In this document: piece after piece, positions 1-5,226 of the stretch
How the letters are laid out: each line of letters begins with the position of its first letter
Numbering within the stretch: position 1 is the first letter of the stretch
Source of the DNA: Solirubrobacterales bacterium
Lineage (GTDB): Bacteria > Actinomycetota > Thermoleophilia > Solirubrobacterales > Solirubrobacteraceae
Assembly: GCA_025964065.1 (NCBI GenBank)
Contig: JAOPZO010000397.1
Span: 1-8,573 of the forward strand
DNA: 8,573 nt
Direction of reading: 5' to 3'
Position numbers and translations under genes: made by a program
Notes under the pieces: generated by a model
Told to the model about the DNA's origin: nothing
Databases searched by the model: none
What the model saw: the letters and a program-made list of their open reading frames with translations, nothing else

Positions 1-2
1 GG

Positions 3-941
3 GCCGCCACCCGCGTGGCGCGGCCGCGCGCCCTCGCCGCCGCGGCCTCCGACCGGGTCGACCAGCTCCGCTTCGCCACCCCCGAGCCGCAGCCGGGCGG
101 CGTCGTCCGCGAGTACTGGATCACCGCGGACACGACTTCCTGGGACATCACCCCCCGCCGCCGGGACGACTGGATGGACATGCCGGTCCGCGGCCGCACG
201 CGCTTCACCGCCTTCACCTACAGCGAGTGGACCACGGGCTTCGCCGCCCGGAAGCGCAAGCCGTCCATGCCGGGGCCGACGCTTCAGGCCGAGGTCGGCG
301 ACGTCCTGCGCGTGCATGTCCGCAACGCGGCGACGCAGGCGATCACGATGCACCCGCACGGCGTCCGCTACACCCCGGACTACGACGGCACCTACATGGG
401 CGAGCGCACCCGGGCGGGCGGCTTCATCGGCCCGGGCGAGGAGTTCACCTACACGTGGGAGGCGACCCCGGACTCCGTGGGGGTCTGGCCGTACCACGAC
501 CACGGGCCGAACCACTCGCTCAACCTGTTGCGCGGCCTCTTCGGCGCGCTCATCATCCGACCCAAGGGCACGAAGCCACCCGACGTCGAGCAGGTGCTCT
601 TCCAGCACGCGCTCGCGCCGAACGTCACCGGGCTCGACAAGCAGTGGCAGTGCTTCAACGGCCGCGCCTACGCCGGCAACACGCCGACCGTGCGCGCCCG
701 CGTCGGGCAGAGCGTCGCGTTCCACGTGCTCGGCGGGGATGCGGCCTACCACAACTTCCACGTCCACGGCCACCGCTGGAGGTCCGCGGCGGGCGTCTCG
801 GTCGACAACGCCGGCTTCGGCCCCCACGAGGCGATCACGGCGCAGTGGACCGAGGACAACCCGGGGCGGTGGCTCTACCACTGCCACGTCTTCAGCCACC
901 AGGACGGCGGCATGGCCGGCTGGCTCCTGGTGGACCCGTAG
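3..941 (+). CDS. Two-domain multicopper oxidase (laccase-like), 5' partial
   Basis: Exported-type copper enzyme that oxidises a substrate at a type 1 copper and reduces O2 at a trinuclear centre. Numbering from the in-frame GTG at 15 (308 aa), all four copper motifs are visible. HPHG (H113, H115) and YHDHG (H161, H163) lie in cupredoxin domain 1. HNFHVHGH (H246, H249, H251) and HCHVFSHQDGGM (H289, C290, H291, H295, M300) lie in domain 2. H246, C290, H295 and M300 should bind type 1 copper; the rest bind type 2/3 copper. One type 1 site in domain 2 and a length near 300 aa fit the two-domain 'small laccase' class, which works as a trimer with trinuclear sites between subunits. The frame is open to the window edge, and the residues after GTG-15 look like the end of a signal peptide (Ala-rich, then SDRVDQ), so the true start is probably upstream. 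The next gene starts 18 nt after the stop. The substrate is unknown; copper nitrite reductase is less likely because the full HCHxxxHxxxxM motif is present. Confidence 0.9.
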   Translation, partial: AATRVARPRALAAAASDRVDQLRFATPEPQPGGVVREYWITADTTSWDITPRRRDDWMDMPVRGRTRFTAFTYSEWTTGFAARKRKPSMPGPTLQAEVGDVLRVHVRNAATQAITMHPHGVRYTPDYDGTYMGERTRAGGFIGPGEEFTYTWEATPDSVGVWPYHDHGPNHSLNLLRGLFGALIIRPKGTKPPDVEQVLFQHALAPNVTGLDKQWQCFNGRAYAGNTPTVRARVGQSVAFHVLGGDAAYHNFHVHGHRWRSAAGVSVDNAGFGPHEAITAQWTEDNPGRWLYHCHVFSHQDGGMAGWLLVDP

Positions 942-959
942 GACCTTCGAGAGGAACCC

Positions 960-2276
960 ATGACCCGCACCACCACCCTCGCCGCCGTCGCCGCCGTCGC
1001 CCTCGCGGCCGCGCCCGCCGCCGCCGCGCAGGACTACCCCGCGCCGTCGAAGCCCTCGGGCGCGACGGGCAAGCCGAAGGGGCCCTTCAAGACGCTCCGA
1101 GTCGGCAAGACGAAGCAGTACAAGACGATCGGGGCGGCCGTGAGGGCCGCGCGGGCCGGCGACACCATCAGGGTCGCGAACGGCACCTACCGCGAGGGCG
1201 TGCAGGTCAAGGGCTCCACGAAGCGCTACCTCAAGATCATCGGCAACGCCACCGACCCGAGGAAGGTCGTGCTCGAGGGCAAGGGCCTCAAGGGCATCGC
1301 CGCGCAGAACGGGATCAAGGTCGACGGCGCCGACCAGGTGACCATCCGCGGCTTCACCGCGCAGCACTACCGCGCGAACGGGTTCTTCGTCGTCAACGTC
1401 ACGGGCTACACGCTCGACAAGCTCCGCGCGATGCAGACCGGCGTGTACGGGATCTACGCCTTCAACTCGAAGGGCGGGCTCATGCAGCGCTCCGAGGCCG
1501 CGTGGAACAACGACGCCGGCTTCTACATCGGGCAGACCCCGCCGCAGACGAGGCCCGTGCGCTCCATCGTCCGCGAGGTCACGGCCTACGGCAACGTGCT
1601 CGGCTTCTCCGGGACGAACATGCGCTACGTGACGATCACGCGCAGCTCGTTCTACAACAACGGCCTCGGCATCGTGCCGAGCGCGCTGGATTCGGAGAAG
1701 TTCGCCCCGCCGGAGGACAACGTCATCACGGACAACGACATCTTCTGGAACAACTTCAACTACTTCGCGGGTGCGCCGTTCACCCTGCGCAAGGGCGCGA
1801 CGGGCGAGGTCGCCTACCCCGTCGGCACCGGCATCCTGCTGTTCGGCTCCCGCCGCACGAAGGTCGTGGGCAACCGCGTCTCGGGCAACTACCTCGTCGG
1901 GATCGGCGGCGTGCAGCAGGTGCTGCTCAAGCAGCCCGACGCCCGCGACCTCGTCGGCAACCAGATCACGGGCAACCGCTTCGGGCTGCACGGCGACTTC
2001 AACGGGCGCGACCTGTTCTACGACGGCAACGGCCGCGACAACTGCATCTCGGGCAACGAGGGCGTCCGCGTGACGGTCCCGGCGAACGCCTCGACGATGC
2101 CGGCCTGCCCGTTCACCGGCGCGAACGCGTTCGACTCGGCCGCGCAGTCCGAGGCGATCAACTGGACCGTCGGCGACCCGACGCACGAGGCGAACTGGAT
2201 CCGCACCCCGCACCCGCCGCGCGCCGGGCTCGTCCCGCTCGAGCGCTACGCCACCTACACGGGGAGGAAGCCGTGA
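960..2276 (+). CDS. Secreted right-handed parallel beta-helix protein
   Basis: 438 aa. An N-terminal signal peptide (residues 1-23) has a long Ala/Val core and a likely cleavage before QDYPAP. Residues 53-80 (YKTIGAAVRAARAGDTIRVA, then NGTYREGV) are the typical opening of DUF1565/pectate-lyase-fold proteins. Imperfect coils rich in Asn, Gly and short beta-strands follow to about residue 370, for example IIGN, VTIRGF, ITDNDIFWNN, VVGNRVSGN and LVGNQITGN. Two cysteines (C362, C383) could form a disulfide near the C-terminal cap. I see no clear lyase or hydrolase catalytic set, so a binding or scaffold role is as likely as an enzymatic one. The same fold occurs in NosD, the periplasmic protein needed for copper-site maturation of nitrous oxide reductase, which is suggestive because copper proteins flank this gene. 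The start is the ATG at 960, preceded by GAGAGGAA at 949-956. The stop overlaps the start of the cupredoxin gene. Confidence 0.88.
   Translation: MTRTTTLAAVAAVALAAAPAAAAQDYPAPSKPSGATGKPKGPFKTLRVGKTKQYKTIGAAVRAARAGDTIRVANGTYREGVQVKGSTKRYLKIIGNATDPRKVVLEGKGLKGIAAQNGIKVDGADQVTIRGFTAQHYRANGFFVVNVTGYTLDKLRAMQTGVYGIYAFNSKGGLMQRSEAAWNNDAGFYIGQTPPQTRPVRSIVREVTAYGNVLGFSGTNMRYVTITRSSFYNNGLGIVPSALDSEKFAPPEDNVITDNDIFWNNFNYFAGAPFTLRKGATGEVAYPVGTGILLFGSRRTKVVGNRVSGNYLVGIGGVQQVLLKQPDARDLVGNQITGNRFGLHGDFNGRDLFYDGNGRDNCISGNEGVRVTVPANASTMPACPFTGANAFDSAAQSEAINWTVGDPTHEANWIRTPHPPRAGLVPLERYATYTGRKP
2263..2267 (+). promoter_or_regulatory. Ribosome binding site of the cupredoxin gene
   Basis: GGAGG inside the last codons of the beta-helix gene, 5 nt before the GTG at 2273. 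It favours that GTG over the in-frame ATG at 2285, which would be 17 nt away, and makes translational coupling of the two genes likely. Confidence 0.65.
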
Positions 2277-2617
2277 GGCGCCTGATGGCGGCGGGCGCCG
2301 CACTGACGCTGACGCTCGTGCTCGTCCCGGCGTCCTCGGCCGGGACGACGCGGACGGTCACGATCGGCGACAACTTCTACTCGCCCGCGAAGATGACGGT
2401 GAAGGTCGGCACGACCGTCCGCTGGCGCTGGCCGCAGGACACGGGCGACTCGCACGACGTGAAGCTCCGCTCCGCGCCGAAGGGCGTGAGGAGGTTCCAC
2501 TCCGAGGAGGCGGGCTCCGCCTACTCGTTCAAGCGGAAGCTCACCGTCGCCGGGACCTACCGGATCGTCTGCACGCTCCACGACGAGATGCGGCAGACGA
2601 TCACGGTGAAGCGCTAG
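2273..2617 (+). CDS. Exported amicyanin/plastocyanin-like cupredoxin
   Basis: 114 aa, starting at a GTG that overlaps the previous stop (GTGA). Residues 1-23 form a signal peptide (MRRLMAAG, hydrophobic Leu/Thr/Val core, then PASSAG). The mature part is one cupredoxin domain: TVTIGDNFYSPAKMTVKVG is the usual opening strand pair (residues 28-46), followed by VRWRW and GDSHDV. Type 1 copper ligands are predicted to be H61, C100, H103 and M106. The C-x2-H-x2-M spacing (CTLHDEM) matches amicyanin rather than plastocyanin, where two more residues separate His and Met. The protein probably carries single electrons outside the membrane, and its position at the end of the oxidase cassette suggests it is a partner of the multicopper oxidase. 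That pairing is inferred from context. The family is frequent in actinobacteria and archaea, so a separate copper-binding role is possible. Confidence 0.88.
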   Translation: MRRLMAAGAALTLTLVLVPASSAGTTRTVTIGDNFYSPAKMTVKVGTTVRWRWPQDTGDSHDVKLRSAPKGVRRFHSEEAGSAYSFKRKLTVAGTYRIVCTLHDEMRQTITVKR

Positions 2618-2654
2618 GGGGTCGTCGCGTGCCGCGGTCCGGCAGGATGCGGGC

Positions 2655-3896
2655 ATGAGCCCCACCCCGCAGGATCGTGAGCACGAGGTCGTCGTCTTCG
2701 GCGCCACCGGCTTCGTCGGCAGGCTGACCGCCGCCTACCTCGCCGAGCACGCGCCCGAGGGCGTGCGCATCGCGCTCGGCGGGCGCTCCCGCGCGAAGCT
2801 CGAGCAGGTGCGGGCCGAGCTGGGCCCGCGCGCCGCCGCGTGGCCCGTCGTCGTCGCCGACTCCTCCGACGAGGCGGCGCTCGCCGAGCTGGCGCGCTCC
2901 ACGCGGGTCGTGGCGACGACCGTCGGCCCCTACTTCAAGCACGGCCTCCCGCTCGTGGTCGCGTGTGCGGCGGAGGGCACGCACTACGCCGACCTCACGG
3001 GCGAGGTGCTGTTCATGCGGCGCTCCATCGACGCGGCGCACGCGAGCGCGGAGGCGAGCGGCGCCCGGATCGTCCACACGTGCGGCTTCGACTCCATCCC
3101 CTCGGACCTCGGCGTCTTCCTGCTCGCCGAGCACGCGCGCGAGCACGACCTGGGGACGCTCGAGGAGACGACGCTCGTGGTGAAGGCGGTCTCGGGCGGC
3201 GTGAGCGGCGGCACCGTCGACTCGCTGCGCGGGCAGATCGACGAGGCCCGGGCCGACAAGGCCGCGATGAAGATCATGCTCGACCCGTACAGCCTGAGCC
3301 CCGAGCGGGCCGCGGAACCCGACCTCGGGTCGGAGCGCGACCCGGTCGGCGTCGTCCGCGACCCCGAGCTCGGCGGCTTCCTCGCGCCGTTCGTCATGGG
3401 GACGGTGAACAGCCGCGTCGTGCGCCGCAGCAACGCGCTGACCGGCCACGCGTACGGGCGCCGGCTGAAGTACCGCGAGCTCATGCTGGGCGGCGGCCTG
3501 CCGCTCGGCCCGGCCAAGGCGGCGGGGATCGCCGCCGGCCTCGGGGTGCTGGTCGCCGGGCTCGCCCTGCCTCCCACGCGCAAGCTGCTCGACCGCGTGC
3601 TCCCCGATCCGGGCGAGGGCCCGAGCGAGGCCGCGCGCGAGAAGGGCTTCTTCCGGATCGACGTCCACACGAGGACGAGCACGGGCGCGAAGCTCGTGTG
3701 CGAGCTCCAGGCGCCCGGCGACCCGGGCTACAAGGCGACCGCGGTGATGCTCGGGGAGAGCGCGCTCGCGCTCGCGCTCGACCGGGAGCGCCTGCCGGCC
3801 GCCGCCGGCGTGCTCACGCCCGCCACCGCCATGGGCCACGTGCTCGCCGGCCGCCTGCGCGCGGCCGGGCACCGGTACGACGTGCGCGCGGCGTAG
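2655..3896 (+). CDS. Saccharopine dehydrogenase-like / trans-acting enoyl reductase family protein
   Basis: 413 aa, NAD(P)-dependent oxidoreductase. An N-terminal Rossmann fold begins with VVVFGATGFVGR (residues 12-23), the GxTGFxG dinucleotide loop. GGRSRAKLE (42-50) is the likely NADP-binding Arg segment. The family pattern continues with TTVGPYFKHG (88-97), THYADLTGE (109-117) and HTCGFDSIPSDLG (141-153), and with SGGTVDS (184-190). The family includes mycobacterial Rv2449c and the trans-acting enoyl reductase Rv2953, which acts with polyketide synthases in phthiocerol/phenolic glycolipid synthesis, and animal SCCPDH. True lysine metabolism is unlikely. A hydrophobic stretch at about 288-306 may form a buried or membrane-contacting helix. 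The ATG at 2655 is chosen because the Rossmann strand starts 10 residues later. AGGA at 2644-2647 could be its ribosome binding site, or part of a -10 box of a leaderless promoter. No polyketide synthase is in the window, so the substrate is unknown. Confidence 0.85.
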   Translation: MSPTPQDREHEVVVFGATGFVGRLTAAYLAEHAPEGVRIALGGRSRAKLEQVRAELGPRAAAWPVVVADSSDEAALAELARSTRVVATTVGPYFKHGLPLVVACAAEGTHYADLTGEVLFMRRSIDAAHASAEASGARIVHTCGFDSIPSDLGVFLLAEHAREHDLGTLEETTLVVKAVSGGVSGGTVDSLRGQIDEARADKAAMKIMLDPYSLSPERAAEPDLGSERDPVGVVRDPELGGFLAPFVMGTVNSRVVRRSNALTGHAYGRRLKYRELMLGGGLPLGPAKAAGIAAGLGVLVAGLALPPTRKLLDRVLPDPGEGPSEAAREKGFFRIDVHTRTSTGAKLVCELQAPGDPGYKATAVMLGESALALALDRERLPAAAGVLTPATAMGHVLAGRLRAAGHRYDVRAA

Positions 3897-3906
3897 GGCA
3901 GGAACC

Positions 3907-3922
3907 GCCCCTCGTGCGGGGC
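3907..3922 (+). terminator. Weak hairpin after the enoyl reductase-like gene
   Basis: GCCCC (3907-3911) can pair with GGGGC (3918-3922) across a 6-nt loop, starting 11 nt after the stop codon. There is no T-tract. Its position before a likely new promoter fits a terminator, but a 5-bp GC stem arises often by chance in such DNA. Confidence 0.25.
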
Positions 3923-3933
3923 CGCACCGGGCG

Positions 3934-3939
3934 TAGCGT
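3934..3939 (+). promoter_or_regulatory. Possible -10 element (TAGCGT) for the DUF4242 gene
   Basis: TAGCGT fits the actinobacterial TANNNT -10 pattern and would place transcription start near 3946, giving a leader of about 20 nt with a good ribosome binding site. I find no convincing -35 box at the usual distance, so this is tentative. Confidence 0.3.
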
Positions 3940-3953
3940 CGGTGGCCCACCGA
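3939..3953. promoter_or_regulatory. Perfect 15-bp inverted repeat, candidate operator
   Basis: TCGGTGG and CCACCGA are exact inverted copies around a single C. The palindrome sits between the possible -10 element (3934-3939) and the ribosome binding site (3952-3960), touching both. This is a natural place for a repressor site; alternatively the RNA could fold into a 6-bp hairpin with a GCC loop next to the ribosome binding site. Confidence 0.4.
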
Positions 3954-3960
3954 GGAAGGA
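3952..3960 (+). promoter_or_regulatory. Ribosome binding site of the DUF4242 gene
   Basis: GAGGAAGGA ends 5 nt before the ATG at 3966 and decides the start. An upstream in-frame GTG at 3942 lies within the palindrome and before this site. Confidence 0.7.
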
Positions 3961-3965
3961 ACCCC

Positions 3966-4259
3966 ATGCAGACCTACGTCGTCCTCCGGCGCTCCGGCTT
4001 CCAGGACGCGGATGACCTCGGGCGGGCCGCCGCCCGCTCGACCGCCACGGGCGAGGAGATGACGGACGACGTCCGCTGGATCCGCACCTACGCACTCGCC
4101 GAGGGCGACGGCGCGGTCGGGACCGTCTGCGTCTACGAGGCGACGGGCCCCGAGGCGCTCCGGGAGCACGCCGCGCGCGCCGGGCTGCCGTGCGACGAGG
4201 TCGTCGCCGTCGCCGACACCGTCGTCGTCCGGCCCGATCCGAAGGCCGCCCCGGCGTAG
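3966..4259 (+). CDS. DUF4242 / SCO4226-type small nickel-binding family protein
   Basis: 97 aa, cytoplasmic, without signal peptide or membrane segment. Recognisable family features are the opening MQTYVVLRRS, VRWIRTYAL (residues 36-44), CVYEATGPEALREHAARAG (55-73) and the LPCDEV segment after it. The family folds as a small alpha/beta ferredoxin-like domain. The Streptomyces coelicolor member SCO4226 was described as nickel-binding; most members have no known role. Here H68, C55 and C76 are the only obvious soft-metal ligands, and I cannot say whether nickel binding is conserved. The start follows from the strong ribosome binding site 5 nt upstream. The gene stands alone, 69 nt after the enoyl reductase-like gene, with its own possible promoter and palindrome. 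It converges on the methyltransferase gene with only 14 nt between stop codons. Confidence 0.85.
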   Translation: MQTYVVLRRSGFQDADDLGRAAARSTATGEEMTDDVRWIRTYALAEGDGAVGTVCVYEATGPEALREHAARAGLPCDEVVAVADTVVVRPDPKAAPA

Positions 4260-4273
4260 GGGCCCGGCCGGCG

Positions 4274-4999
4274 TCAGGCGGCGCGCACCGTCCCGACCGC
4301 GACGGCGTTCGCCGCGCGGTACGGGCGCCCGTACTCCGCGTCGCGCGCGGCCTCGTAGCCGACCTCACGCCACCGGTTGGTCGCCCCTGAGGTGCGCCGC
4401 AGGAACCGCAGGTCGGTGAGCGGGAGGTCACGCTCGCGGACGAGGCGGTCCACCTCCGGGTTGTAGCCGAGCGGCACGGTGAACCACAGCGTTCCGCCCG
4501 GCGCGAGGAAGCCCCGGAGGTGCTCGATCGCGCGCCGGACCTTGCCCGGTTCGCGCGGCTCCTCGTCCCACCCGACGTGCTCGAGCGTCGAGACGCTGAG
4601 GACGAGGTCGTAGGGCGCCTCCGGCCGGAAGTCCACGACGTCCTCGTTGCGGACGCCCGGGGCCCGCTCGTACTTGTCGAGCACGTCGTGGTCGTGGGCA
4701 TGGAAGTGCGCGAGGCAGTTGCCGACCTCGAGGATCCGCTGCCCCGCGTGCGCCTGCACGACGCCCCAGGCGAGCGGGATCTCCACGGTCCGCTCGACGG
4801 CGTGCGCCTTGCCGTACCGGTGGTGGAGGTAGGTGAGCTCCCGCCCGGCGAAGGTGAAGGTGCCGGGGCGCGCAAGGCGCGTGCGGTAGGCGCCCCACGC
4901 GGCGAGCGCCGGCGCGGTGGCGATCCGTCGCGGCGTGGAGCGCGCCGGGCGTTCGCGGACCTCCGCCAGCTCGTCGAGGGCACTGCGGGGCGGCTCCAT
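4274..4999 (-). CDS. Class I SAM-dependent methyltransferase
   Basis: 241 aa when started at the ATG whose complement is 4997-4999. A Rossmann-type methyltransferase domain covers about residues 85-180. GQRILEVGNCLAHF (87-100) takes the place of motif I, with EVGN instead of the usual D/E-x-G-x-G. HDVLDKYE (104-111) supplies the acidic residue after strand 2, and NEDVVDFRP follows. YDLVLSVSTLEHVG (130-143) is motif IV/post-I, and LAPGGTLWFTVPLGYN (165-180) is the strand 5 region. This pattern occurs in an uncharacterised methyltransferase group often found near surface polysaccharide genes; that recollection is not checked. The substrate is unknown. The frame stays open upstream to ATGs at 5137 (287 aa) and 5200 (308 aa), but that extra part is Arg/Pro-rich without recognisable structure. 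None of the three starts has a strong ribosome binding site, so the N-terminus is uncertain. The gene is divergent from the DUF3556 gene. Confidence 0.8.
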   Translation of the reverse strand: MEPPRSALDELAEVRERPARSTPRRIATAPALAAWGAYRTRLARPGTFTFAGRELTYLHHRYGKAHAVERTVEIPLAWGVVQAHAGQRILEVGNCLAHFHAHDHDVLDKYERAPGVRNEDVVDFRPEAPYDLVLSVSTLEHVGWDEEPREPGKVRRAIEHLRGFLAPGGTLWFTVPLGYNPEVDRLVRERDLPLTDLRFLRRTSGATNRWREVGYEAARDAEYGRPYRAANAVAVGTVRAA

Positions 5000-5154
5000 G
5001 GCGCTGGAGGCTGCCGGGTCGTGCGGCCTCGGCCGCGGGAGCGTCCTGCCCGGCGTGGGCAGGCGCCTCCCGGGCGCCCGGCGCGCTGCTTGTGGCAGAA
5101 GGACAAGGCGGCGCGCTCGTTCGTGGCGGGACACCATGTCAATGCCCCGTTCTG

Positions 5155-5176
5155 CCGGTTTACCGTCCCACCGGTT
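5155..5176. repeat. CCGGTT direct repeats and ACCGGT palindrome, candidate operator
   Basis: CCGGTT occurs at 5155-5160 and 5171-5176, 16 bp apart. The first copy is also part of CGGT-TT-ACCG (5156-5165), and the second contains the palindrome ACCGGT (5170-5175). The cluster ends about 50 nt before the DUF3556 start, inside the divergent promoter region. A regulator site is plausible, but chance occurrence in GC-rich DNA is not excluded. Confidence 0.3.
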
Positions 5177-5213
5177 CGCAAGACATCCCCGAGCGCCCAC
5201 GTGGCGCCGGCTC

Positions 5214-5219
5214 AGGAGG
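5214..5219 (+). promoter_or_regulatory. Ribosome binding site of the DUF3556 gene
   Basis: A full-match AGGAGG lies 7 nt before the ATG at 5227. It settles the start against an in-frame upstream ATG at 5092, whose added residues look non-coding. Confidence 0.85.
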
Positions 5220-5226
5220 AGAGAAG

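Larger units (their letters stand above)
5000..5226. other. Divergent intergenic region between methyltransferase and DUF3556 genes
   Basis: 227 bp that should hold promoters for both directions. The stretch from about 5130 to 5180 is less GC-rich than its surroundings. It contains GACA-CCA-TGTC (5130-5140) and a cluster of CCGGT-type half sites (5155-5175). TTGACA occurs on the minus strand (5142-5137), but no -10 box lies at the right distance. No plus-strand promoter could be assigned with confidence. Confidence 0.5.

Noticed and set aside
227..2272. Long plus-strand open frame running across the oxidase and beta-helix genes up to the cupredoxin start
   Set aside because: It is a GC-rich shadow frame, full of Arg/Pro/His without domains. 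Only its last part, from the GTG at 2273, is real.
3762..3779. GCGCTC repeated three times
   Set aside because: It lies inside the enoyl reductase-like gene and encodes an Ala-Leu run (LALALAL); codon bias alone explains it.
2601..4169. 522-codon minus-strand open frame opposite the enoyl reductase-like gene
   Set aside because: Low-complexity Arg/Ala/Gly composition with no recognisable motif, while the opposite strand encodes a clear Rossmann-fold protein. Such antisense frames are usual at this GC content.
4260..4273. Possible bidirectional terminator between the convergent DUF4242 and methyltransferase genes
   Set aside because: The 14 bp are GC palindromic fragments (GGGCCC, CCGGCCGG) without a proper stem-loop.
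5137..5142. TTGACA -35 box on the minus strand upstream of the methyltransferase
   Set aside because: No TANNNT-like -10 element lies 16-18 bp downstream, so I do not call a promoter.
5000..5200. Longer methyltransferase start at 5137 or 5200
   Set aside because: The extension is Arg/Pro-rich without conserved features and would consume the divergent promoter region. Not fully excluded, as noted in the gene entry.
5092..5226. Upstream in-frame ATG for the DUF3556 gene
   Set aside because: The added residues resemble translated intergenic DNA, and AGGAGG at 5214-5219 marks the ATG at 5227.
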